A stretch of DNA of 64,000 nt, taken from the NCBI RefSeq assembly GCF_029318635.1, contig NZ_CP119676.1, positions 62,001-126,000 of the forward strand, given 5' to 3'. The position numbers and the translations under genes were made by a program. This DNA is from Varunaivibrio sulfuroxidans (lineage in GTDB: Bacteria; Pseudomonadota; Alphaproteobacteria; Rhodospirillales; Magnetovibrionaceae). The notes under the pieces are model-generated. The model was not told where the DNA came from. It was given only the letters and a program-made list of their open reading frames with translations, and did no database searches. Below, in pieces: positions 45,358-53,839 of the stretch (position 1 is its first letter; every line of letters starts with the position of its first letter).

Positions 45358-46792
45358 GGGCGCGTCCGTTGCGATCCGGTGTTGGGCCGCTCGGGCGCCG
45401 GGGTGGCGCGTCGAATAGAGCCAACAGATCCTGAAGGTGTGCGATTTCGGTTGTTTTTAATCCAGTTTCCCCATCTTTCCTATTTTTTTCCGCAGACCGT
45501 GCGCGGCGTTTGGGGACAATGGCATGAACAAACCCCAATTTTGCGGCCTCCTTGAGCCGGGCTTGGGCGTGGGAGACGGCGCGGATTTCTCCGGACAGGC
45601 CGATTTCTCCGAAAATGACGGTTTTTTCCGGCACCGGCGCGCCGCTCAAGCTCGAAGCCAGGGCGGCGGCCACCGCGAGGTCCGCCGCCGGCTCGTTGAT
45701 TTTAAGGCCGCCCGCGATGTTTAGGTAGACGTCATTGCCCGCCAGCGCCAGTCCACAGCGCGATTCCATCACCGCCATGATCATCGCCAAGCGGGCGCTG
45801 TCCCAGCCGACGACGGCGCGCCGGGGCGTCGCTAGCGCCGATGGAGACAGAAGCGATTGAATTTCGACGAGCATCGGTCGGGTGCCCTCGATCCCGGCGA
45901 AAATGGCGCCGCCGCTGACCGAGCTGTCGTGCTCGCCGAGGAACAAGGCGGACGGATTGGGGACCTCGCCGAGGCCCTTGTCCGACATTTCGAAAACGCC
46001 GATTTCGTCGGTTGCGCCGAAACGGTTCTTGACGCCCCGCAAAATTCTGAACTGATGGCTACGTTCGCCCTCGAAATAGAGTACGGCATCGACCATGTGC
46101 TCGACCACGCGGGGACCGGCGATCTGGCCGTCCTTGGTGACATGACCGACCAGGACGACGCAAAACCCCCGGCGTTTGGCGAGGCGGACCAGTTCCTGGG
46201 CGCAGGTGCGTACCTGTGAAACCGTGCCGGGGGCCGACTCTATGGAATCGATATACATGGTCTGGATCGAATCGATAACCACCAGATCGAACGGCGCGCC
46301 TTGATCCAGGGTGGTGACGATATCGCGCACCGATGTCGCGGCGGCCAGGGAAACGGGAGACTTCGCCAAGCCTAGGCGCGCCGCGCGCAGGCGCAGTTGG
46401 TCGATCGCCTCTTCGCCGGAAATATAGGCGCAGCGCGCCCCCCCGGCCGCCATTTTCGCCGTGACCTGAAGCAACAGTGTCGATTTTCCGATTCCCGGGT
46501 CGCCGCCGACAAGCAACGCCGACGCCGCCACCAGGCCGCCCCCGGCGACGCGATCGAATTCCTCGATCCCGGTTTTTTTGCGCGCGGTGACGGTGCGCTC
46601 TCCCTCCAGGGGGACGAAGGTGATGGTCCGCCCCTTGCGCGCGCTCAGCCCCTTGGGCGTGCTTTCGGGCAGAGCCTCCTCGCTGATCGAATTCCAAGCG
46701 CCGCAGCTTTCGCAGCGGCCCGCCCATTTGGCGGTGACGGCGGCGCATTGCTGACAGACGAAACGGGCGGTTTTCGTGGCCAAGGCAGGCAT
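45350..46792 (-). CDS. radA: DNA repair protein RadA (Sms)
   Basis: RecA-like ATPase that promotes branch migration in recombinational repair. The 480-residue protein starts with a C4 zinc finger (FVCQQCAAVTAKWAGRCESC). Walker A is VGGDPGIGKSTLL, the RadA-specific KNRFG motif is in RGVKNRFGATDEIG, and the C-terminal Lon-like domain has LNIAGGLKINEPAADLAVAA. All family landmarks are intact. It is the first gene of radA-cvpA-purF-SDR on the minus strand. Confidence 0.98.
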   Translation of the reverse strand: MPALATKTARFVCQQCAAVTAKWAGRCESCGAWNSISEEALPESTPKGLSARKGRTITFVPLEGERTVTARKKTGIEEFDRVAGGGLVAASALLVGGDPGIGKSTLLLQVTAKMAAGGARCAYISGEEAIDQLRLRAARLGLAKSPVSLAAATSVRDIVTTLDQGAPFDLVVIDSIQTMYIDSIESAPGTVSQVRTCAQELVRLAKRRGFCVVLVGHVTKDGQIAGPRVVEHMVDAVLYFEGERSHQFRILRGVKNRFGATDEIGVFEMSDKGLGEVPNPSALFLGEHDSSVSGGAIFAGIEGTRPMLVEIQSLLSPSALATPRRAVVGWDSARLAMIMAVMESRCGLALAGNDVYLNIAGGLKINEPAADLAVAAALASSLSGAPVPEKTVIFGEIGLSGEIRAVSHAQARLKEAAKLGFVHAIVPKRRARSAEKNRKDGETGLKTTEIAHLQDLLALFDAPPRRPSGPTPDRNGRAHG

Positions 46793-46847
46793 CCTTCGGT
46801 GAAAAATCAGGCGGCGCGGCGCGCTATGGACGTCTTGTTCATGGCGC

Positions 46848-47624
46848 TCAGGCCTTCGCGGTCATTATGATGGGGCCTTCGGCGCGGCCGTGGATGAACT
46901 GATCGACATAGGGGTTGCCCGAATTGTCGATTTCCGACACCGGACCCGCCCAGATGATTTTACCTTGGTAAAGCATCGCGACGCGATCGGCGATTTTGCG
47001 CACGCTGGCCATGTCGTGGGTGATCGACAGTGCGCTGGCGCCCGTCTCGCGGGTGATCTTGACGATCAAGTTGTTGATGACATCGGCCATGATCGGATCG
47101 AGGCCGGTGGTCGGCTCGTCGAAAAAAATAATCTCGGGGTCGGCGGCGATGGCGCGCGCCAGTCCGACGCGTTTTTGCATCCCGCCGGACAGTTCGGCGG
47201 GATACAGGCTCGCCACGTCCGCCTCCAGGCCGACTTGGGCAAGTTTTTCGACGGCGATGTCGCGGGCTTGGGACCGGGTGGCCTTTTTTTCCGCCAGAAT
47301 CTTGAAAGTCACGTTTTCCCATACCGGCAGGGAATCGAACAGGGCCGCGCCCTGGAACAGCATGCCGAATTTGCGGTTGATGCGGGCGCGTACGTCGTTG
47401 GAAACGTCGATGGCGCTTTCGCCGTCAACCTCGATCGCGCCGCCGTCGGGGGTGAGCAGACCGAGCACCGATTTCAACATGACCGATTTTCCTGTGCCCG
47501 AGCCGCCGATGACGACCACCGATTCGCCTTTGGCGACATCCAGGTCGATGCCGTCCAGAACAACCTTGCGACCGAAGGCCTTGCGGACATCGCGGAGTCG
47601 AATTTTCGGGGTGTGGTTGGTCAT
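46848..47624 (-). CDS. mlaF: Phospholipid transport ABC ATPase MlaF
   Basis: Cytoplasmic ATPase of the Mla system that moves phospholipid between inner and outer membranes. The 258-residue product has Walker A (VVIGGSGTGKSVMLKS), the signature LSGGMQKRVGLARA and Walker B IIFFDEPTTGLDP, with SITHDMASVRKIADR as switch histidine. ATG 47624 overlaps the mlaE stop (ATGA); the longer frame to 47663 lies inside mlaE. MlaD, MlaC and MlaB genes are not in this window, so they must be elsewhere. Confidence 0.93.
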   Translation of the reverse strand: MTNHTPKIRLRDVRKAFGRKVVLDGIDLDVAKGESVVVIGGSGTGKSVMLKSVLGLLTPDGGAIEVDGESAIDVSNDVRARINRKFGMLFQGAALFDSLPVWENVTFKILAEKKATRSQARDIAVEKLAQVGLEADVASLYPAELSGGMQKRVGLARAIAADPEIIFFDEPTTGLDPIMADVINNLIVKITRETGASALSITHDMASVRKIADRVAMLYQGKIIWAGPVSEIDNSGNPYVDQFIHGRAEGPIIMTAKA

Positions 47625-48394
47625 TTGGTGAAAAACACCACGGTTAGGATGTAATCGAAACAAAGGATCAGGATGCTGGCGCTGACCACGGCGTTGGTCG
47701 TCGCCGCGCCGACGCCTTGCGCCCCGCCCTTGGAGTTATAGCCATGATAGCAGCCCATCAGGGAAACCGTGAACCCGAATACCGCGGCCTTGACCAATCC
47801 CGAATTGACATCCTCGGCGGTAAGGAAATTCCACGTATTTTGCAGGTAGTTGGACGGATTGAAGCCAAGCTTATAAACCGCCACCAGATAACCGCCGAAG
47901 ACCCCGATGATGTCGGCGATCAGCACCAGGATCGGGAACATGGTGACGCCCGCGATCAGGCGTGGCGCGACCAGGTATTTCATCGGTTCGGTGGACAGAG
48001 TGCTCAGGGCGTCGATTTGTTCGGTGACCCGCATGGTGCCGATTTCGGCGGCCAGCGACGCCCCGATGCGCCCCGCCACCATTAGGCCCGCGAGGACCGG
48101 TCCCAGTTCGCGGGTGATCGACAGCACGACGACGTTGGCGATCGCCCCCTCGGCGGAAAAACGCGAAAACCCGGTATAGCTCTGCAGCGCCAGAACCATC
48201 CCGGCGAAGACGGCGGTCAGACCGACGACGGGTAGGGAAAAATAACCGATATCGACCATCTGGCGCACGACTTGGCGGGGATAAAACGGTGCGCGCACAC
48301 AATGGCCGACGCCGGAGGCGGCGAACGTGCTTAGCCGCCCCGTGGCGTGCAAGAAGGCGATGAACATGCGTCCGATGGGCTGTAAAAAATTCAT
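47621..48394 (-). CDS. mlaE: Phospholipid transport permease MlaE
   Basis: Inner-membrane permease of 257 residues. The family-typical region VGLTAVFAGMVLALQSYTGFS is followed by SITRELGPVLAGLMVAGRIGAS and AAEIGTMRVTEQIDALSTL, the coupling-helix segment that contacts MlaF. Five to six helices are predicted. ATG 48394 overlaps the alr stop and its own stop overlaps mlaF, so alr-mlaE-mlaF form one translationally coupled unit. Confidence 0.95.
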   Translation of the reverse strand: MNFLQPIGRMFIAFLHATGRLSTFAASGVGHCVRAPFYPRQVVRQMVDIGYFSLPVVGLTAVFAGMVLALQSYTGFSRFSAEGAIANVVVLSITRELGPVLAGLMVAGRIGASLAAEIGTMRVTEQIDALSTLSTEPMKYLVAPRLIAGVTMFPILVLIADIIGVFGGYLVAVYKLGFNPSNYLQNTWNFLTAEDVNSGLVKAAVFGFTVSLMGCYHGYNSKGGAQGVGAATTNAVVSASILILCFDYILTVVFFTK

Positions 48395-49602
48395 GCGTCG
48401 GCGCCTCTCGCGTGCGCGGAGGCGGGTCCGAATGCGTGTGCGCCGCCCTTCTCGATATAGACGCGGTGGAAGCGCGATCCTAGCCCGGTTAAAATTTCAT
48501 AGCCGATCGTGCCGGCTTGGTGGGCGACGGCGTCAACCGGGTTGTGCGGCCCGATCAAATCCACCAGCGCGCCGGGGTGGAGCAGCGCGGGGGGAACCCG
48601 GGTCACATCGATGGTGATCAAATCCATAGAGACGCGTCCTACGACCGTTACGGCATGATCGCCCAGGTAGGCGGTCGCGCCATTACTGAGGGATCGAGGA
48701 TAGCCATCCGCATAACCCACGCCAACGGTCGCGATACGGCTGCCTATCGATGGTTCGACCGTCGCACCATAGCCAACGCTCAAAGGGGTGTCAATTGTAC
48801 GGATTTGTAGGATTTTCCCTTGCAAGCGAACGACTTGAGCCATCGGGTTGGGGGCATGGGGGGTCGGATTGACGCCGTATAGGGCCGCTCCCGGGCGGAC
48901 GAAATCGAAATGATAACGCGAACCTAAGAAGACCCCCGAGGAATTGGCGAGCGACGCCGCCGGTCGCCTATCGACGCCGTGGCTGTGGGAGGGCGCGCGA
49001 CCGAGGGCGTCCAGGGCGGCCCCAAACGTCGCCAACTGACGGACGTTCAAGGGATGATCCGGCTCATCCGCGCAGGCGAGGTGGCTGATCACGGCGCGCA
49101 CGTCAATCCCGTCAAGCGCCGTGGGATCGTCGATCAGGGCTTGTGTTTCGGCAGGGGAAAACCCCAGGCGCGACATCCCGGTGTCGAGATGGATCATAGC
49201 GGGGTAAGGACTTTCCAAGCGCCGCGCAAAGGCGCGCCACGCCGCGACGGAACCGGGATCGTTGAGGACCGGGATCAGGTCGTGCTCGGCGAAGACGCTT
49301 TCGCACTTCGCCATCAGGCCGTTAAGCACGGCGATTTCGACGTCCCGGCCCAAGGTTTGGCGCAGCGCCACCGCCTCGTCGAGGTGGGCGACGAAAAAAA
49401 GCCGGCATCCGGCGGCTTTCAACGCCGGGGCGATGCGCCGAGCGTCCAGGCCATAGGCCGCCGCCTTGACCACCGCCGCCGCCTGGCAGGTGGGGCCGAC
49501 GGTATCGCGATACAGGCGCCAATTGTCCGCCAGGGCGTCCAGATCGACGCTTAAAACGGCGCACGCGCGATCGTAATCGCTGGGGCTCATGGCGCTGGTC
49601 AT
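48391..49602 (-). CDS. alr: Alanine racemase
   Basis: PLP enzyme that makes D-alanine for peptidoglycan. The PLP lysine is in AAVVKAAAYGLDARR; the usual motif is KANAYGHG, so Asn is replaced by Ala and His by Asp here. The catalytic tyrosine is in VGVGYADGYPRSL and the arginine in GRVSMDLITID. AMIHLDTGMSRLGF is also conserved. At 403 residues it is slightly longer than usual owing to an alanine-rich C-terminal tail. AGGAATA lies before ATG 49602. It starts downstream of dnaB by seven bases on the same strand. Confidence 0.94.
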   Translation of the reverse strand: MTSAMSPSDYDRACAVLSVDLDALADNWRLYRDTVGPTCQAAAVVKAAAYGLDARRIAPALKAAGCRLFFVAHLDEAVALRQTLGRDVEIAVLNGLMAKCESVFAEHDLIPVLNDPGSVAAWRAFARRLESPYPAMIHLDTGMSRLGFSPAETQALIDDPTALDGIDVRAVISHLACADEPDHPLNVRQLATFGAALDALGRAPSHSHGVDRRPAASLANSSGVFLGSRYHFDFVRPGAALYGVNPTPHAPNPMAQVVRLQGKILQIRTIDTPLSVGYGATVEPSIGSRIATVGVGYADGYPRSLSNGATAYLGDHAVTVVGRVSMDLITIDVTRVPPALLHPGALVDLIGPHNPVDAVAHQAGTIGYEILTGLGSRFHRVYIEKGGAHAFGPASAHARGADA

Positions 49603-49609
49603 TTGGGGA

Positions 49610-51124
49610 TTATTCCTGAAAATGTTGACGATCGAGATCGCCGAAGCGGGTGAACTGCCCCTGGAACATTAAGGTCACGTCGCCGATCGGGCCATGGCGT
49701 TGTTTGGCGACGATCACCTGGGCCAGATTGCGCACCCGGTCCATGGCCTCTTCCCATTTGGCTTCGCGGTCGGCGAACTTCGCTCCGTCGTCGTCGGCGC
49801 GCTGGGCGGGTTTCTTGCGTTCCAGATAATATTCTTCGCGGTAAATGAACATCACCACGTCGGCGTCTTGTTCGATGGAACCCGACTCGCGCAGATCGGA
49901 CAACTGCGGACGCGGCGGATCGCGGCTTTCCACCGCGCGCGAGAGCTGCGACAGGGCGATCACGGGAACCCCCAATTCCTTGGCCAAGGTTTTCAGGCCG
50001 CGGGTGATTTCCGACACCTCGTTGACGCGGCCATCGTTTTTGCCCGGCGGCGGAGAGATCAATTGTAGGTAATCGACCACGATCAGGCCCAGATTGTGTT
50101 GGCGTTTTAAACGCCTGGCGCGGGTTCTTAGGGCGCTGACCGTGAGCGCCGGGGTATCGTCAATGAAAATCGGGATGCGGTGCAATTCCTGGCTGGCGAC
50201 CACCAGGCGGGTGAATTCCTCGTTCGCCAGTTCGCCCTTGCGCATTTTGTCCGACGATATTTCGGTTTGTTCGGAAAGGATGCGCGCGGCCAACTGTTCG
50301 GCGGACATTTCCAACGAAAAGAAACCGACCACGGCGCCTTCCTCGCCGCCCGAACGAAAGTGCGAGTAGGCCGCGTTGTAGGCGATGTTGGTGACCAGGG
50401 CGGTCTTTCCCATCGAGGGACGACCGGCCAGGATCAGAAGATCGGACGGGTGCAAACCGCCCAGCATTTGGTCGAGATCGCGCAGGCCCGTCGTTACCCC
50501 GGCCAGCGCGCCTTCGCGCTTGTGGGCGACCTCGGCCATGTGGACCGCTTCGATGATCGAGGTCTTGAAATCCTGGAAACCACCTTCGTATTCGCCCTGC
50601 GTCGCCAGATTGAACAGATGCTGTTCGGCGCTTTCGATTTGTTGATTGGCGGGTTTGTCGATATCCGGGCTATAGGCGTCGTTGACGATGTCCTCGCCCA
50701 GCGCAATCATTTCGCGCTTCAGGTAAAGATCGAAAACGATGCGCCCGTATTCCCCGGCGTTGATGATGGTCACCGCCGCGCCGGCCAGTTCGGCGAGGTA
50801 CTGCGCGCCGCCGACCTTGGACAGGGCGTCGGTCTGGCTGAAGAAACTTTTCAAGGTGACAGGATCGGCGATCTGTCCCCGTTCGATCAGCCGCGTGCAG
50901 GCGTCGTAAATCAGACAATTGGCCGGGTCGGAAAAATGTTCGGCGCGCAGGAACTCGGAAACCTTTTCATGGGCGCGATTGTTGGTCAGGATCGCGCCCA
51001 AAAGCGCTTTTTCGGCGTCCGGGTTGTGCGGTGGCGTGCGGTACGCCGGGGCCGTGGGCGCGAGTTCGGGAACGCCGAGGGCGGCGGCGAGGCGATCTTC
51101 CTCAAGTGGTGGGTTTGTGGTCAT
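49610..51124 (-). CDS. dnaB: Replicative DNA helicase DnaB
   Basis: Hexameric 5'-3' helicase that unwinds the replication fork. The 504-residue product has the N-terminal DnaG-interaction domain (PHNPDAEKALLGAILTNNRA) and the RecA-like C-terminal domain with Walker A (ILAGRPSMGKTALVTNIA), Walker B (LGLIVVDYLQLI) and PVIALSQLSRAVESR. The C-terminus ends with the family-like GDVTLMFQGQFTRFGDL. No intein or insertion is present. It is the first gene of the dnaB-alr-mlaE-mlaF block. Confidence 0.98.
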   Translation of the reverse strand: MTTNPPLEEDRLAAALGVPELAPTAPAYRTPPHNPDAEKALLGAILTNNRAHEKVSEFLRAEHFSDPANCLIYDACTRLIERGQIADPVTLKSFFSQTDALSKVGGAQYLAELAGAAVTIINAGEYGRIVFDLYLKREMIALGEDIVNDAYSPDIDKPANQQIESAEQHLFNLATQGEYEGGFQDFKTSIIEAVHMAEVAHKREGALAGVTTGLRDLDQMLGGLHPSDLLILAGRPSMGKTALVTNIAYNAAYSHFRSGGEEGAVVGFFSLEMSAEQLAARILSEQTEISSDKMRKGELANEEFTRLVVASQELHRIPIFIDDTPALTVSALRTRARRLKRQHNLGLIVVDYLQLISPPPGKNDGRVNEVSEITRGLKTLAKELGVPVIALSQLSRAVESRDPPRPQLSDLRESGSIEQDADVVMFIYREEYYLERKKPAQRADDDGAKFADREAKWEEAMDRVRNLAQVIVAKQRHGPIGDVTLMFQGQFTRFGDLDRQHFQE

Positions 51125-51269
51125 GAAATCGAGGGTACATCAAATCGACGGAAAGCACCTCTATTAACCGATTGGGGGACGGTTGTGAATTGCCTTAAAC
51201 CCGGGGATATGTTCGCCGCGCCGATATACTTTCGAACCCTCGATGCGAGGCGGTTCCGTCGGCTTTCGT

Positions 51270-52517
51270 TCAGGCCACTCTGTGGGGAAGGCGCCCGTTT
51301 GCGTCATTACGATGTTCCCGTTCGGTGATGTAGGTGCGGGTCAAGGGGGTCGCCGTGATCTCCTTGCCGATTTGAATTTGGAAAACGACGTGTCTGAGGC
51401 GTCGAAAAGCCATTTCGCTGAGCGCCAGATAAAATTCCCACATGCGGAAAAAGCGGGCGTCGTAAAGCTCCTCGGCGCGCGCGCGGTTGGCGGTGAAACG
51501 GGCGCGCCAGGCCTTCAGGGTTTCGGCGTAATGCAGGCGCAGGATTTCGATATCCAGGATGTTGAGGTTCGCCCTTTCGACCGCTCGCGCAACCTCGGAC
51601 AGGGACGGATTATAGCCGCCGGGGAAGATGTATTTACGAATCCACGGATTGGTTCCGCTCGGTCCATCCATCCTGCCTATGGTGTGCAGCAGGAAGACCC
51701 CGTCGTCCTTCAGAAGGTCCCCCATTTTTTGGAAAAAGCGGACGTAATGATCAACGCCGACGTGTTCGAACATCCCCACCGAGACGATCCGGTCATATTT
51801 CCCCTCGACCGTACGGTAATCGCGAAGATCGAAGTGCACGCGCGCATCCAGTCCCGCCTTTTCGGCGCGCGTTCGCGCATAACCCAACTGCTCCGTAGAT
51901 AGTGTGACGCCATCGACCCGGGCGCCGCTCTGGCGCGCGATATCCAAGGCGAGCCCCCCCCACCCCGAGCCGACATCGAGAACGCGGTGGGTTTCCTTCA
52001 GAAGGAGTTTGGCCTCGATATGACGTTTTTTCTTTTCCTGGGCCTCGTCCAGGGTCTCCGCGCCGGTTTCGAAATAGGCGCAGGAATATTGCCGGTCGGC
52101 ATCGAGGAACAGGTCGTAGAGGGTCGCCGAAAGATCGTAGTGGTGAGCGACATTGCGCCGCGCCCGACCGGGAGGGTTGAGTTGATGCAAGCGCCGCAGG
52201 GCGAAACGGACCGCCCCCGCTATCCGGGTAAAGGGGACAAAACCGTCCCGCAACGCCATGTTGGCGCCGATAAAATCGAGAAAATCGTATATGCCTTGCC
52301 CCCCTTCGATCGTCAGGCGACCGTCGGTATAGGCTTCGCCGAGGGCAAGCTCCGGGTTCAGGAATAGAGCGTAAGCGACGCGGCGGTCATGGAGGCGGAT
52401 CGTTCTGTGCGGTCCGACATAGGCGCCTTCGAAAACATGGATTTTCCCTCTCCAATCAATGACGCGCAGCGTGCCGACCTGGATCAATTGTCGTAACAAT
52501 AAGGACAAGAGCTTCAC
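51270..52517 (-). CDS. cfa: Cyclopropane-fatty-acyl-phospholipid synthase family methyltransferase
   Basis: SAM-dependent enzyme of 415 residues that methylates double bonds in membrane phospholipid acyl chains. The SAM site is VLDVGSGWGGLALDIAR. GVTLSTEQLGYARTRAEKAGL, DYRTVEGKYDRIVSVGMFEHVG and FQKMGDLLKDDGVFLLHTIG are typical. The N-terminal half (FEGAYVGPHRTIRLHDRRV) is the lipid-binding CFA domain. The start is GTG 52517 with GGAGGG six bases before it. The copy of the dispersed repeat at 52543 lies just upstream, inside the probable promoter region. Confidence 0.93.
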   Translation of the reverse strand: MKLLSLLLRQLIQVGTLRVIDWRGKIHVFEGAYVGPHRTIRLHDRRVAYALFLNPELALGEAYTDGRLTIEGGQGIYDFLDFIGANMALRDGFVPFTRIAGAVRFALRRLHQLNPPGRARRNVAHHYDLSATLYDLFLDADRQYSCAYFETGAETLDEAQEKKKRHIEAKLLLKETHRVLDVGSGWGGLALDIARQSGARVDGVTLSTEQLGYARTRAEKAGLDARVHFDLRDYRTVEGKYDRIVSVGMFEHVGVDHYVRFFQKMGDLLKDDGVFLLHTIGRMDGPSGTNPWIRKYIFPGGYNPSLSEVARAVERANLNILDIEILRLHYAETLKAWRARFTANRARAEELYDARFFRMWEFYLALSEMAFRRLRHVVFQIQIGKEITATPLTRTYITEREHRNDANGRLPHRVA

Positions 52518-52542
52518 TGTAAACCCTCCGTGCTTATAGGTG

Positions 52543-52945
52543 ATTAGGGTCAGAACCTGTTAATCTGAAGCGTCTGACGGAGATGAATTTAAGTGTGGGT
52601 TAGGCGGAGAACCCGCCGCAATGGCGCTCATTGTAAAGGTTTTACAACGATATCCGCGCTTAAATTCATTCCGTCCCGCGGGGATTTGTGAAAAATGCCC
52701 CAGGAACGTCGTCGAAGACTTTTGAAAGTGAACGGCACTTCCGGCAAGTCTTCTCCTAGTGGATCGACTCCGACGTTTCGCCCCCGCGAACCATCGGGCC
52801 GACCACTATCTATCTTTTTGTTGCAGTTTGATTTCTTCACACATTTGTGTCCAATTGCATCGGACTCAAATGTTAAATTCAAACCACTAGGTCTGTGACA
52901 TTTTACACAAACCAGACGCTTCAGATTAATAGGCCCTGACCCTAG
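52543..52945. mobile_element. Gene-free element bounded by inverted copies of the dispersed repeat (MITE-like)
   Basis: The left boundary (copy 7, 52543-52576) reads ATTAGGGTCAGAACCTGTTA then ATCTGAAGCGTCTG. The right boundary (copy 8, 52891-52945) contains its inverse, CAGACGCTTCAGATTAATAG then GCCCTGACCCTAG. The ends thus form imperfect terminal inverted repeats of about 33 bp around 403 bp. The interior has no supportable gene and is less GC-rich than neighbours. It resembles a non-autonomous transposable element or two repeat copies that landed head to head. No target duplication was identified. Confidence 0.5.
52576..52675. repeat. 100 bp imperfect palindrome nested in a repeat copy
   Basis: GACGGAGATGAATTTAAG (52576-52593) and CTTAAATTCATTCCGTC (52659-52675) are inverse apart from a one-base indel. 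They can form a long hairpin. The stretch after it (GATTTGTGAAAAATGCC, about 52684-52700) resembles the part of the long repeat that should follow GCGTCTG directly. So this palindrome looks like an insertion into a full copy of the dispersed repeat. Confidence 0.6.
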
Positions 52946-53128
52946 TGGGTCGAGAAGGGGCCACATCCGGGTGTGGCGTCAAGGCGCCATCATCAAAGGA
53001 ACGTCATTGCCCAAAATACCGGAAAAAGTGGGCCAAGAAGGATCGTGGCGTCCCAAGGGTGGAAATAGTACTCGAAAATGCGCGTTTTTGAAAATACGCT
53101 GAGGGAATTGCCGCCATGCGCGCGTAAA

Positions 53129-53165
53129 AATGCCGGCGGCGCGCCCCTTTCGGGAGCGCGCCGCC
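53129..53165 (-). terminator. Rho-independent terminator of the rpsF-rpsR-DUF2232-rplI operon
   Basis: GGCGGCGCGC (53135-53144) and GCGCGCCGCC (53156-53165) form a perfect 10 bp GC stem with an 11-base loop. On the minus strand it is followed by GGCATTTTTACG. It lies about 55 bases after the rplI stop. Confidence 0.8.
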
Positions 53166-53218
53166 AAAACGATCGCGTAAAAACAGCGTAAGATTAAGAT
53201 GAAGACGGCGAGAGGCCG

Positions 53219-53836
53219 TTATTCGTCTTTCTCTATGTCCGCTTCGATGTTCTCGACTTCACCGAAGTCTTCTTCGGCGTCCTGTGAGGGGACCTCGAAG
53301 ACATCTTCGTCCGACGGGGTGTCTTCTTCGAGGGCTCCGTGATCTTGCCCGACCAAGGCCGCGCCGGTTTTTGCTTGAATTTCCGCCTCGTCCAGGGTGC
53401 GTGCGACATTGGCGCGGACCACGACCGACACTTCGGGGTGCAGATCGACGCGAACGTCGAACAGTCCCAAGGTCTTGATCGGGGTATTCAAGGCGACTTG
53501 GGTGCGGGCGATGGTGAACCCGGCCTCGCTTACCGAGGTGGCGATATCGCGCGCATTGACCGAGCCGTACAACTGCCCGCTTTCGCCGGCCTGACGGATC
53601 AACACGACCGTCAGTCCCTGCATTTTTTCGGAAACCGCCGCCGCTTCTTCGCGAAGTTTTAGATTTTCGGCCTCAAGCTGAGCCCGTTGATCGTCGAAGC
53701 GTTTCATATTGTCTGCGTTTGCGCGCAGCGCCTTGTTCCTCGGCAGAAGAAAATTGCGGGCGTAGCCGGGTTTCACGTTGACCACGTCGCCCATCTGACC
53801 GAGCTTTTCAATTCGTTCTAACAGAATGACTTCCAT
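53219..53836 (-). CDS. rplI: 50S ribosomal protein L9
   Basis: Large-subunit ribosomal protein that affects reading-frame maintenance. Residues 1-150 are the normal L9: N-terminal [31 protein letters not shown], connecting helix, and C-terminal domain with [15 protein letters not shown]. After that comes an acidic tail of about 45 residues ([16 protein letters not shown] and [18 protein letters not shown]), longer than in most bacteria. AGGAGGTG precedes ATG 53836. It is the last gene of its operon, three bases after the DUF2232 gene. Confidence 0.97.
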   Translation of the reverse strand: MEVILLERIEKLGQMGDVVNVKPGYARNFLLPRNKALRANADNMKRFDDQRAQLEAENLKLREEAAAVSEKMQGLTVVLIRQAGESGQLYGSVNARDIATSVSEAGFTIARTQVALNTPIKTLGLFDVRVDLHPEVSVVVRANVARTLDEAEIQAKTGAALVGQDHGALEEDTPSDEDVFEVPSQDAEEDFGEVENIEADIEKDE

Positions 53837-53839
53837 CAC

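Noticed and set aside
50180..51328. Plus-strand open frame of 382 codons
   Set aside because: It is antisense to dnaB, which has all helicase motifs.
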